A stretch of 64,000 nucleotides of DNA from Pratylenchus scribneri (Eukaryota > Nematoda > Chromadorea > Rhabditida > Pratylenchidae), in assembly GCA_030063045.1 (NCBI GenBank), contig JAQSEB010000092.1, positions 1 to 64,000 on the forward strand, read 5' to 3'. Shown one piece after another: positions 11,132-22,130 of this stretch. The translations under genes were made by a program, and so were the position numbers. How positions within the stretch are numbered: position 1 is the first letter of the stretch; each line of letters starts with the position of its first letter. The notes beneath the pieces are model-generated. The model made no database searches. It was given only the letters and a program-made list of their open reading frames with translations, and had not been told where the DNA came from.

Positions 11132-13197
11132 ATGAATCGAATGAGTAGAAGTTTGATTATTTTGCCCATTCTTTTATGCTTGGCATTGATCCTTTGGCAA
11201 AATTGTCAGGCCAAATCAAGCAGATTGGCAAATTTGGTTCGAATTGAACCGCCCGAAGGATTAGAATGGATGGAAGAAGCAGAGGAGGAAAAACGAAATT
11301 TTGGCGGCGAAATTCGAAGAAAAAAGCCAGCCCAAAAGAGGCGAAATGAACGAGAGGAAGTCGTCAAATTGCACGTTGATCGCCCTTATTCCATTTTTGA
11401 ATTGTTAAATGAAAATGAAAAGAATGAGAAGGACGCAAAAGTGGAATTAGGCGAACCAATTCCCTGGTTTTCGGAATGGGAAAGAATGGTGGCAAATGAG
11501 AAGGGGAGAAAAGGAGGACATCAAAAAATGCGAAAATTGGATCCAGCAAAGGTTTTGTGGAATATTTTATTGTTTCAATTGAATTTTGAAGGCCTCTACC
11601 GCCAATTATCAATGGCATTCTGTCCCTGTCCCTCCTCGCAAATTCCGCAATATTCGCGATGATCAGCCCTGTCTTCTGCAAAGGGAAAAGCCTCTTCAAC
11701 ATCGGACATATCCACGCAGTTGGGAATTCCCCGGCTTCGAACTGTCCATTCCCAGGCAATGGGATTGGCGAAATGTCAGCGGTGTGAATTATTGTTCGCC
11801 AAATCGAAATCAACATATTCCCGTTTATTGTGGCGGTTGTTGGGTCTTTGGCACATTGGGTGGGTTTATTTGGTTATTTTGCTTTATTTTTGTATGCCAA
11901 AGGAATGTTGAATGATCGATTCAATGTTGCGCGAAAGAATCGATGGCCAATGACATTCCTTTCGCCACAGGAGATCATTGCCTGCAATGGACGTGGAAGT
12001 TGCAATGGAGGAACGGCGGAAGATGTTTTTGGTAATAAATCAACAAATTAGCTTGATTAAATTTGGTTTAGAACATTCAAAAACGGTTGGATTGGTGGAG
12101 GAGGGATGCAACAATTACAAAGCAGTCAATGAGAGTAAGTTATTCAGATTAAATTTACATATTTTTCTAGTAATTTTGCTTGGGGAATGGGGACTATTCA
12201 TTACTGCCGATAAAGTACCTTTGACATTATATTGACCACATATCTCAGTGAGGCATTAACCAATTTGCGAAGGCGATATAGGATTTTAAAGCCCAAAGTA
12301 TCCTCTAAAAAGTGGCTTTAAAATTTTAAGAAATTCTTTTTTTAAAAAATTTGCATACCTTTGAGTGTAAAAGACAGAAATTTTTATACAGAATGTTTTT
12401 TTATCAAAATTCATTTAGCCATTTTTTAGAGGATACTTAAGTCTTTCAAATGATATATTGTCTCACTGAATTGGTTATTTCCTATTTGTGAAATGAACAA
12501 AAGAACAATTTATGTACAATACAGTGGTACTGAATTGTCCCCTTTCGACTCGACATCAAATTCAAACCATTTCATTCTAAAATCTCAAAATTCTATCCAT
12601 TCCGAGCCCTTCTCCCCTTTCCCCAAAGAATGCACTCCATTCACTCGATGTGGAAGCTGTTGGCCTGGCAATTGTTTTGCCATCCAGAACTACACTCGTT
12701 ATTATATAAAGGACTTTGGCACAGTCAGTGGCCGCCTTCAAATGATGTCCGAAATTCACAACCGTGGGCCAATTGCCTGCACTGTTGGGTGCACTGGCAA
12801 TTTTGATTTGAATTATACGAAAGGAATTTATGCGGAAATGGGCGATTTTCCAGTTATTTTTTTATTCATTTTATTTTATTATTTATTCAGCCAAATCATA
12901 TTGTTTCCGTTTCGGGCTGGAATTGGGACGAAGAAACAAAGACGGAATATTGGATTGTGCGAAATAGTTGGGGCGATGCTTGGGTCAATTTAATTAATTA
13001 ATTAATTAAATTAAATATTAAATTAAAGGGAGAAGATGGATGGTTCCGAATTGTGACATCCCTTTATAAAGGTGGCCGTGGGGATCAATACAATTTGGGC
13101 ATTGAAAGAGTTCGTTTTGGGTGATTTAAACTTTCATTTGCTCTAATTTTAGCAATGCTATTTTGCCGATCCGGATGTTTCCAATTTGGACAATTAA
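11132..13197 (+). CDS. cpz: Cathepsin Z-like cysteine protease with long charged pro-region, 440 aa
   Basis: Exons 11132-11551, 11592-11859, 11903-12031, 12072-12134, 12629-12852, 12891-12983, 13029-13109 and 13153-13197 join in frame. Cathepsin Z/X is a papain-family (C1A) carboxypeptidase of lysosomes or secretions. Seen: signal peptide (about 6-28), the family start ([20 protein letters not shown]), the diagnostic HIP mini-loop in [12 protein letters not shown], catalytic Cys223, His371 ([10 protein letters not shown]) and Asn393 (VRNSWGDAW), and the end IERQCYFADP. Odd points: the pro-region is about 190 residues, against roughly 40 in the vertebrate enzyme, and holds a Lys/Arg/Glu-rich stretch. 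The motif is CGGCW where CGSCW is usual, and VFG replaces AHG after it. The last donor (AGA|GTTCGT) is weak but gives the family C-terminus. Intron 4 carries a MITE. Family call secure; activity likely but unproven because of the changes near Cys223. Confidence 0.9.
12230..12482. repeat. Palindromic MITE copy in cathepsin Z intron 4
   Basis: Left arm ATATCTCAGTGAGGCATTAACC...TCCTCTAAAAAGTGGC; right arm CCATTTTTTAGAGGATACTT ... TCACTGAATTGGTTAT. The arms are inverted repeats of each other around an AT-rich centre. Confidence 0.75.
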
Positions 13198-13791
13198 AAC
13201 AATGATGTTGATTAAATTACGAGAATTTTTCTAATTATTAGACCTAATTTTATTCTTTATTTTGAAAATAAATAAATATGTTGATCATTTTGTTAAATCC
13301 TAAAACGAAGTAGTGCCGTGATAAAGTAGTTGCTTTTTGTTGGGTGAAAAAAGGGTTCAATTGTGGAAAATCATTTTTTTCCTTTCCCGCAAATTCTGAA
13401 CGACTGTTGAATTCTGGGACGGGTAAAAAAATTATTTAGATTTGATTAATAATGTAGTCCCGAATTAAAAATTTATTCATAGAATTAAATAATCGAAAAA
13501 TCCATTAGAAAAAAAAATTCTGTGCATTTAAGATAATAATAATTGGATTTAAGAAGGTGGATATTATTAAATTAGAAAATGCTCCAACTAGCTATTAAAT
13601 CGAATTCTTCTGCTCCTTTAATTCCCAAATTATATATTTTGCTGCCTTGCCTTATTAGGCCGGCTCATAATCAATTTCGTTTGAACTGTTCTTCAACCTG
13701 TAAACCTTGAAATAAGCTTAATTTACATTAAAAATTTTTACAAAAATTTTATTCATATTTAAAAAAGCTAAATTGTAAAGAAAAAAAATTT
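13198..13791. other. AT-rich spacer after cathepsin Z
   Basis: Contains AATAAATAAATA near 13268 that suits polyadenylation of the cathepsin Z mRNA. No gene seen. Confidence 0.4.
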
Positions 13792-14115
13792 GGGAATGGC
13801 ATATCATTATTGCCTCGCTGGAGAAATTGTCCAAAAACTAATGCTAATGCAAGATATCCAGTCGACAGTATTCAATTCTGCCTTACTTAGCCCTAAGGGC
13901 ATCATCATTCCCGGCCCATTTGATGCCTTTCAATTTCCTTTCTTCATATACAGTACCCTCACAGTGTCTCATCAAAAGGGAAATGCGGGAGTCGGGGATG
14001 ACACTTTTGTGCCCTTATTAGATCATCATCATCCATTAAATAATTTTCAATCGTTTTATATCCATTATATTTTTTTTTTAAAATTAATTCCAGATTGGGG
14101 ACAAACTATATGAAT
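13792..14115 (+). pseudogene. Truncated duplicate of the dihydropteridine reductase 3' region
   Basis: The block parallels 21465-21825. It begins with a MITE tail (GGCATATC ... TTGCCTCGCTGGAG), continues with CGACAGTATTCAAT, the shared CATATACAGTACCCT, TCATCAAA.GGGAAATG and ATCATCATCCATTAAA, and ends with GGGGACAAACTATATGAAT, which matches the start of reductase exon 7 (GGGGACAAATTATACGAAT). Frame and splice acceptor are degraded, and the block stops soon after the exon starts. It looks like a partial copy of intron 6 plus exon 7 that was made after the MITE had inserted. Confidence 0.65.
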
Positions 14116-14134
14116 ATGAATGGATGCAATTTTT

Positions 14135-14465
14135 TACATTTTTGTTCGTAAATTTTTTGTATATGTTTCATTTCTAACCAGAAGAATGTGAGCTTCAAAA
14201 TGGTATAAAACAAATATAGCTATGTGACTTGGTCTAGGACAATTTCGTGTTAGAATGTGAGCAGGTCTTGATTTGGCCAAATTTTGATGGGATTACATTT
14301 TCGTCCATAATTTTTTTTTAAATAAATATATTTTGGGTTGTGGTTTCTTCAATTTCAATCAGAAGAATGAGGGCTTCAAAATGATAAATAATACATTTGG
14401 GTTGAGCGATTTTGACTAGGCCGACTTCGTGTTAGAAGTTGCGCATGTCGCATTTTGGCCATATT
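14135..14465. repeat. Diverged tandem duplication, about 160-bp unit
   Basis: Two units share CAGAAGAATG.G.GCTTCAAAATG, then GAC(T).GG.C(T)AGG....TTCGTGTTAGAA and TTTTGGCCA. The first spans about 14135-14295, the second about 14296-14465. Neither encodes anything I recognise. Confidence 0.6.
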
Positions 14466-14873
14466 TCACTCAGAGCTAAGCCTTGGGAGGTGGAAGGTGA
14501 AAGTTGGGATTCGGGATATTCGGGTATGATGAATCCAAATATGACATATTTTTGTGATCCATTTAGCGGGTGGTTTGCAAACCGGTTCAGAAAAGTTCAA
14601 AATTGGAATATAATTTTTAAAAAAATATTTTGGCAATATAATTTTTTTTGGGAATTAATGTCATCAAAAATAATTTTTTTTTCTTAAGGAAGGGAACGGG
14701 AATCGGATAAACATAAACCGGACTCCAATTTCGGGATCGGAAATTGGCCAAATTCAAGTTTATAAAAGTTCATTGTTCTTATATTTTGCTTTAAATTTAG
14801 ATACACGTTTCTTTGTACATTCCATAATATTTAATTTTTCCTATAATTATCAAATCAATCAGTTGCCTGCACA
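14466..14873. other. Spacer upstream of the 4EHP gene
   Basis: AT-rich with no recognisable gene. It should contain the ife-4 promoter. Confidence 0.35.
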
Positions 14874-16236
14874 ATGTCCATTGATAGCAACAACACAAAA
14901 AGTAGTGGCACAAGCAATGAGGAAAGTGCCAATCAACAAGAACATCCACATAAAAATGTTCAACTTGTACAATTTGTTGTGAGTTTTTTACTAATTTAAT
15001 TTAAATTCACTCAAAATTCAGCCTTTTTCTAAACCCCATCGCGATGAGCATCTCCTGGAATGTTGCTATAGTCTGAATTAATTTAATTTTAAATTGGAAT
15101 AATTTAAAACAAATTTAGCATTCTCCTATTTTACACGACCTCAAGGAAAGTTCGACCCAGAAGATTATGCTATGTACGTCCAACCAATGGCAAAAATTAA
15201 TTCCGTTGAACAAGTTTAAAATAAAACAATAGTTCAATAATGAATAATTTATAATTTAGTTTTGGCAAATTTACCGGTTCATTAAACGGCCTTCAGATCT
15301 CACCGATAAAGTCGATTTTCATTTATTCAAAGAGGGCATAAAACCTGGTTATTTTTCATTTATTTATATTTAATTGATTTGTATTTTTCAGTTTGGGAAG
15401 ACCCGGCAAACAAAAATGGCGGCAAATGGATTCTCAGGTTATAAAAAATTATTTTAATTAATTTATATATTTTTTTTAGACTGAAGAAAGGCCTTTCTTC
15501 TCGCATTTGGGAGAATTTATTGTTGGCAATGATTGGTTTGGACACTTTTAAATAATAAAATGCAAATTCAACATTTAAGGTGAACAATTTTTGGTTGGCG
15601 ACGAAGTGGTGGGCGCAGTTTGCAGTGTTCGCAATCAAGAAGAGTTAAAACATTAATATTAAATTCAAAATATTTTATTAATTTTATTTTAAGTATTGTC
15701 TCAGTTTGGAATCGAACAGCCAAAAATGGACCAGTGACCAATCGAATCCGGGACACTCTGCGTCGAGTGCTGAATTTGCCAGCAAATGCCATTCTCGAAT
15801 ACAAAAGACACGGTTTGTAATTATTTTGAATCATCAAAAAAGGAATTAAACCAAAATTGTAAAAAATAATATCCAATTGGAATTGGATAGAGCTGCTGGT
15901 CAATACGCATCGAATGGTATATAATTTGTTCAAAATTAAAACGGTTTACGGTTTAAACCTGTTTTGGTTCAAAAAGTTAGAATTATATGATTTGGGGGTC
16001 TAGAATAAACCATTGAGATAATATTTTAAAGCAAATTAAATAATATCCAATTAAATTAATTTTTAAATAAATGTAAATTCTATTTAAATAAACAATTTCT
16101 ATTTCCTTTTTTAGATGATTGTCTCCGAGACCAACGTTCATATTGCCATACAACGGCACAACAGCAGCAGAATAATCGAGGCGGTGGCAGTGGATTTATC
16201 AGAGGAGAAGGCGGTGGCGGAGGAGGCACAAAATGA
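14874..16236 (+). CDS. ife-4: eIF4E-homologous protein (4EHP / IFE-4 class), 247 aa
   Basis: Nine exons: 14874-14978, 15022-15070, 15119-15213, 15260-15347, 15392-15437, 15480-15535, 15580-15643, 15694-15812, 16115-16236. 4EHP proteins bind the mRNA cap but not eIF4G, and so repress or tune translation of chosen mRNAs. Seen: SVEQFW, DFHLFKEGIKPVWEDPANK, GGKWI, WENLLLAMIGEQF, SVWNRTA, RIRDTLRRVLNLP and YKRH, all in the class-II order. Trp114 (VWEDP) and Tyr55 sit where cap-stacking residues are expected. Human 4EHP has YTFWY here and this protein has YTFSY, a Trp-to-Ser change just before Tyr55. The C-terminus carries a CLRDQRSYC segment and a Gln- then Gly-rich tail that vertebrate 4EHP lacks. 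Family call very secure. Confidence 0.93.
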
Positions 16237-16953
16237 TCAGTGGATGATCGAAAGGAATGAATGAATGATGGTTTTTGCCTGTTTCTGCTGTGCATTTGCC
16301 GTCATCAATTAAATTAAATTGCCGCGGGTCGCCCCTTCCTTCTCTGCTGATTTTATTTCGATTTATTTTTTCGATCCCCGATTTTTTTATTTGGTCTGAA
16401 TTTCTATTTTATTTTCTGGATTGTATTTACAAAATAAATAAATGTTGCATAAAAACAATATGATATTGATAACATAACATTACCTATTTAATTTGATTAT
16501 TCATTCATGGCATAAAAACCGAATAAAAAATTATTTGTCAAAATTTGCATATAATTTTTCATAGAAAAATTATTTTTTTTTTCTGAAAATCATCTAATAT
16601 TCTTAAGTAAATTAGTATTATTTCGGTAATTTTGTGTAATTTTCCCCCTCATATCCAATTTGTGCCCCAGCCAATCCACCAACCACTCGTCCATCCATTT
16701 CTCATGACACTTATTTTTGGGGGATATTTTCCGCATCTCATTTCCACCCACCAAAAAAGACACCCAAAACCCATATAGTCGACCAAAAATGTTTACTTCA
16801 TTCTTTTTTGCCCATCCAAAGAGTATTTTTGTGTGTGTTTAAATGAAATCGATAAGGTTTTTCGGGGGTCCACGCCAAAGTGGCATAATTTATTTCCCTT
16901 CTCATTCATTTTTCCCAAAAAATTCAGCAAATTAAACTAAATTTAATCGAAAA
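16237..16953. other. Spacer with 4EHP poly(A) signal and qdpr upstream region
   Basis: AATAAATAAA near 16432 suits 4EHP polyadenylation. A TTTTTCCC...AATTCAG stretch ending at 16927, 26 bp before the qdpr ATG, looks like a trans-splice acce­ptor for a spliced leader. No other gene seen. Confidence 0.45.
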
Positions 16954-19900
16954 ATGGCCCCAAATGGAAGAATTTTGGTTTATGGTGGAAAAGGAGCATT
17001 GGGCGCCGCTTTGGTTGAAAAATTCAGAGCACTGAATATTGTAAGAAAATAATTTAATAATTTTTAATTAATTGTATTAATTCAATAAATATTTTTAAAT
17101 TTTTTTAAATAAATTTTAACAAATATTTTTAAATTTTAATAAATTTTTAAAAATTTTAATAAATATTTTAATTTTAATAAATTTTAATAAATTTTTAAAA
17201 ATTCTAACAAATATTTTTAAATATTTTAATAATTTTTAAAAATTCTAACAAATAAAATTCTAAGAAATATTTTAAATTTTAATAAATTTTAGATATTTTT
17301 AAATATTTTAATAAATTTTTAAAAATTTTAGTAAATATTTTAATTTTAATAAATTTTAATAAATTTTTAAAAATTCTAACAAATATTTTTAAATATTTTA
17401 ATAATTTTTAAAAATTCTAACAAATAAAATTCTAAGAAATATTTTAAATTTTAATAAATTTTAGATATTTTTAAATATCCTATATATAATTTTCTGTTGG
17501 TTTGTCCCCAAAAAATATTGTTTAAATTTGTCATTGGCATAAATGACAAAATATCCAAATAAATAAAAATAAATGTTAGAGCAAAAAATAAGCAAATAAA
17601 AATTGATGCAAATTTCTAAGGGTAATTTGGGGCGCTGATCGCGAATCTGACATTAGATTTTTGATTAGACATTATCTAATCTATGATTTTCAAAAATCTA
17701 TGATTATTCCAACAATATTAAGAATAAGTAAAAAGCACTAATATTATTTGTGAATAAAGTTAAATAAAACATATTAAAAAATAAATTAGCATTCAAGCAA
17801 AGAAATATAGCATCAAATCAATCAGCTTTACTTAATTTTTTAAAATAATTTATTTATGCAAAAAAAGAAAGAATATCGAGGCAAAAGTGCATGAAAATGA
17901 TATAAAATCAATATAAAATGAATTGTGATAAAAATGCACGACGGCCGCATGTTGGACAAATTGATATATGGGATCAAAGAATTCCGCGGTCTCGAAGAAA
18001 TTGAATAGAGTTTTCAGAAGAATTAATCTCTGGAATAAGTTCAAAAAGATTAAATTGATGATTGATCCATTTTAAAATATAATCAGATAAATTTTACGTG
18101 TAACGATATTTGCGGATGCGACATTTGAGGACAACATTTGCGGATGCGACAATTGCGGATGCGTATGACGATTGCAGATGCTATATTTGTGGACAATTTT
18201 TTTTGATAAAAATAAGTGAATTAAATGCTTTAAGAGTGTATTATAACTGAGTTCTGATCATTTTGATATATCATTCAATTCTTTTCGATAATCTGAATAT
18301 TTATCTAACATTTATTTTGCAGAAAACACAAAAATAAAAAAGTTTTGGCCATTTTTTCGTAGTAAGGCTAAGGTCACACTTTAGATTAAGGTTACAATTC
18401 GATAGGAATTTTAAAAATGCCCAATATAACTTGGGTGTTTTTGTCAAAAAATAATAATCCGCAACGTCCGCAATTGTCGCATCCGCAAATGTCGTAATGC
18501 CAAATTTTACATTAAGATTAGTCGGCATCATTTTGGGAAAAAAATTGAAAAATCATAGATTTTTGAAAATCATAGAATATATGAAGTCTAAAGAAAAATC
18601 AAGAGATGAATGAGAGGATGAATTGGAGAATGAGAAGAGATGAATGGGAGGATGAGAAGAGATGAATGGGAGGATGAGAAGAGATGAATGGGAGGATGAG
18701 AAAAGATGAATGGGAGGATGAGGTGAATGGAGGATGAGAAGAGATGAATGGGAGGATGAGAAGAGATGAATGGGAGGATGAGGTGAATGGAGGATGAGAA
18801 GAGATGAATGGGAGGATGAGGTGAATGGAGGATGAGAAGAGATGAATGGGAGGATGAGGTGAATGGAGGATGAGAAGAGATGAATGGGAGGATGAGGTGA
18901 ATGGAGGATGAGAAGAGATGAATGGGAGGATGAGGTGAATGGAGGATGAGAAGAGATGAATGGGAGGATGAGAAAAGATGAATGGGATGTTGAGGTGAAT
19001 GGAGGATGAGAAGAGATGAATGGGAGGATGAGAAGAGATGAATGGGAGGATGAGAAAAGATGAATGGGATGTTGAGGTGAATGGAGGATGAGAAGAGATG
19101 AATGGGAGGATTAGAGGGATGAATGTGAAGATGAGAAGAGATGCATGGGATGATGAAAGGGAGGATGAGAGTAATGAATGGAGGATGAGAGGGATGAATG
19201 GATAATCAGAATAGGTGGATAAGAGGATGAGAAGGGATTAATGGGAAGATGAGAAAATGGGAGGATCAGAGCAAGAGAGTGGGTTAATGGAGGATGAGAA
19301 GAGATGAATGTGATGAATGAGAGTGATAGAGGATGAGAGTAATGAATGGAGGATGAGAGGGTTGAATGGAGGATCAGAAGGATAAATGGGACGATGAGAA
19401 GAGATGAATGAGAGGATGACAAAGGATTAATGGGAGGATGAGAAAATGGGAGGATCAGAGGAAGAGAGTGGGTTGAATGGAGGATGAGAAGAGATGAATG
19501 AGAGGATGTAAAAGGATTAATGGATGGAAAGATGAAAAAGGATGAATGGAAAGATGTAAAAGGATGAATGGAAAAATGTGAAGAGATAAATACAAGATAA
19601 AAGTTGAAGGAAAATTTGAAGCATGAAAAGAATGGAAGAGAAGATAAATAATTAAAAAGAATAAAGGAAAGGAAATTATAGTAAAAAAAATGTTAAGGAT
19701 GAATGAAGATGATGATGAGTTATGAGAGTATATGAAATAAGGAATATTGAAGTTGATGAGGGACGAATTAATGTATTTAGATAGATTTTTTTTAATATTT
19801 TTTTTTGCATAAAATTATTCACTTATTATTAATTTTTTTTATTATAATTATTTCAAATATTGGTTCAATTCAAAAAGTAACTAGCTCAGGGGCGCGCGCG

Positions 19901-21910
19901 ATAGCGCGCGTCCCTGAGCTAGTTTTAATAAATTTTTAAAAATTTTAGTAAATATTTTAATTTTAATAAATTTTAATAAATTTTTAAAAATTCTAACAAA
20001 TATTTTTAAATTTTAATAAATGTTAAAAATTTTGTTAAATATTTTTGAATTTTAATAAATTTTAAAAATTCTAACAAATTTTTTAAATTTTTAAAAATTT
20101 TAATAAATATTTAAATTTTAATAAATATTTTTAAATATTTTAATTTTAATGAATTTTAATAAATTTTTAAAAATGTTAACAAATATTTTAATTTTAATAA
20201 ATTTTTATAAATTTTAATAAATATTTTTAGATTTTAGTAAATTTTTAAAAATTAAATATTTTTGAATTAATTTAATTAATTTTTTTCTTTCTTTTTCATT
20301 GGGTTTTGAATGTGGATTTGAACAAAAATGAGGCGGCCGATTCGAACATTGTTGTGGACCCAATGATGTGTTGGATGGAACAGGAAAATAAAGTGATGAA
20401 TGGGTAAATGAACAATTTGGGGCATTATTTTACAATAAAAACACTATTTTGGCAGTGTTGAATCCACATTGAATGGCGAAAAATTGGATGCGATTTTGTG
20501 TGTGGCCGGCGGATGGGCAGGCGGAAATGCAGCCCACAAAGATTTCATAAAAAATGCAGATTTGGTCAATATTTAACATTGAATTAAATTTAATTACCTA
20601 ATTTAGTGCTAGGCTTAGACCGATTAGAATTTATTAAGAAAAATTTTATTTTAAAAAAGATTCGAAAATTTTCGCCCAAATTCACTTTAGCAAAATTTAA
20701 GTCATGGTTTCGAATTCGCTACTTTCTAACCGCTTTTATGCATTATACTTACCATATACGAATTAATATTACTAATTTAATTTGAGATGTGGCATCAAAG
20801 TGTCTGGTCATCGGCAATTTCTGCAAAAATTGGCACAAAATTTCTTAAACCGAATGGCCTTTTGCAATTCACCGGAGCATTGGCGGTAAATTTACATTAA
20901 AAATGAGGAATTAATTTTGATATGGTTTTAGGCAACACATGGTACTCCAGGAATGATTGGATATGGAATGGCAAAAGGTCGCACATTTTACGGGACATTT
21001 CATCATTAAATATTCATTATTTTTTGTAGCCTCCGTTCATCAATTAGTCCAAAGTTTGGCCGATTGGAAGGCCGCTGGATTGCCTGAAAATGCCGTCGCC
21101 TTTGCTTTGCTTCCAGTCACGTTGGACACACCAATGAACCGAAAATGGATGCCAAATGCGGATTATTCAACGTATGAATCCGAAACAGGACAATTGAGTA
21201 TATATAGGCCTATTATTTTTGGGCATATCTCAACAAGGAAGTAACCTATCCGGGAAGGGCATATTCAAAAAACCCTATAAATCCTCTAAAATAATGGCTT
21301 TATAATTTCTTGAAAATTTATACAATTTATAAAATAAACAATTTTTCCTCCATAAATTCGGGTTTATTACACTCAAATACAAATAATTATTTTAAAAAGG
21401 TGAATTTCATGATAATTTTATTGCCACTTTGTAGAGGGCATTTTGAGCTTTCAAACGGTATATCGCCTTCCCAGATTGGCTAATGCCTCGTTGAGATATA
21501 CGCCAAATACTTAAGAAGTACCCCATCGACGGTATACAATCATTCTCTAGCCCCAGGGATCAATCACCCCCGCTCCCTCCCCCACTTGGCTGTCATTTCA
21601 TTTTCCCTTCTTGATTACGGTATCTTTTTCGTTCCCTTCCCTCTTCCCTTTTTCATATACAGTACCCTAGATTACTCATCAAAGGGGAAATGGGAGTCAT
21701 CATCCATTAAACATATTTCATATCATACATTTTATACTTAATTTGTTTTAATTTTAATTAATTTTCAGTTGGACTCCATTGTCATTCATCGGGGACAAAT
21801 TATACGAATGGATTTTTGAGGCGGATAAATGTCAAGACAGACCAAAGCCCGGCGCATTGTTGGCATTGAACACAAAAAATGGGGAAACGACCCTTTCCGA
21901 AATGAATTGA
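16954..21910 (+). CDS. qdpr-1: Dihydropteridine reductase, 242 aa
   Basis: Exons 16954-17040, 20300-20403, 20456-20564, 20787-20885, 20932-20977, 21030-21171 and 21769-21910. The enzyme is an NADH-dependent short-chain reductase that regenerates tetrahydrobiopterin for aromatic amino acid hydroxylases. Seen: N-terminal nucleotide loop VYGGKGALG (residues 9-17), [20 protein letters not shown], the catalytic pair Tyr144/Lys148 in GMIGYGMAK, and [15 protein letters not shown]. Length matches the family (about 240). Intron 1 is 3259 bp, against tens of bp to about 600 bp for the rest, and is packed with repeats. Its expected acceptor reads TTTTTCAT|TGG rather than TTTTTCAG: the frame and family alignment (N-I-W-V for human N-W-W-V) put the junction exactly there, yet no AG is present. 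Intron 6 holds a MITE. Family call very secure; splicing of intron 1 is an open question. Confidence 0.92.
17085..17480. repeat. AT-only tandem array, left half (TTTAATAAATTTTTAAAAA type)
   Basis: Irregular repeats of AAATATTTTTAAATTTTAA and TTTTTAAAAATTCTAACAAA, with a longer block of about 120-165 bp duplicated (about 17190-17305 and 17355-17478). The same pattern resumes at 19925. Confidence 0.85.
17653..18602. mobile_element. Foldback-type DNA element with nested inverted repeats
   Basis: A 26-bp sequence at 17680-17705 (CTATGATTTTCAAAAATCTA core) recurs as an exact reverse complement at 18551-18576, and weaker symmetry extends outward (GATTTTTGATTAGAC against GTCTAAAGAAAAATC). Inside, a second exact 26-bp inverted pair lies at 18134-18159 and 18467-18492 (ATTTGCGGATGCGACAATTG core), with extra direct copies of TTTGCGGATGCGACA near 18109. 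No transposase frame is visible, so it would be non-autonomous. Confidence 0.65.
18600..19575 (+). repeat. Minisatellite, GAGGATGAGAAGAGATGAAT-type unit
   Basis: About 40 units of roughly 22-24 bp (GGGAGGATGAGAAGAGATGA), with a compound variant that inserts GGTGAATG. The most regular part is 18640-19110 and it degrades to the right. The long Ser/His/Pro frame on the minus strand is only the translated repeat. Confidence 0.95.
19879..19924. other. Near-perfect GC hairpin
   Basis: AACTAGCTCAGGG, a CGCGCGC block, a GATA loop, GCGCGCG, then CCCTGAGCTAGTT. The arms pair over about 20 bp with a single G/T mismatch, in a region otherwise almost free of G and C. It sits exactly where the AT array resumes. 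Confidence 0.9.
19925..20280. repeat. AT-only tandem array, right half
   Basis: TTTTAATAAATTTTTAAAAA units as at 17085-17480, ending about 20 bp before qdpr exon 2. Confidence 0.85.
21225..21512. repeat. Palindromic MITE copy in qdpr intron 6
   Basis: Left arm GGGCATATCTCAACAAGGAA ... ATCCTCTAAAATAATGGC; right arm CCACTTTGTAGAGGGCATTT ... CGGTATATCGCCTTCCCAGA ... TGCCTCGTTGAGATATACGC. The arms are mutually inverted. Confidence 0.8.
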
Positions 21911-22130
21911 TGAATTTTGATGAGGAATTGAGAATAAAATCACTTATTTAAATTCGTATTAAATTTTGCATAAAAACAATTAAAATAATTTCATTTTAAT
22001 GATTAATGCTGAATAAATTTTGATTGAATTCCATTTATTTAATTTAAAAAGAAGCAAAAAATTAGGTTTAAAAGAGATTGATGGATTTATTCTTTATTAT
22101 TTTCCACAATTCTTTTCCATCAAAATTTTC

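Noticed and set aside
12984..13028. ATTAATTAATTAATTAA stretch as a regulatory palindrome
   Set aside because: It lies inside a normal 45-bp intron of the cathepsin Z gene and is simple AT sequence.
18600..19575. Possible CRISPR-like or coding repeat
   Set aside because: Units are directly adjacent with no unique spacers, and the long minus-strand Ser/His/Pro frame is only the translated minisatellite. The host is eukaryotic.
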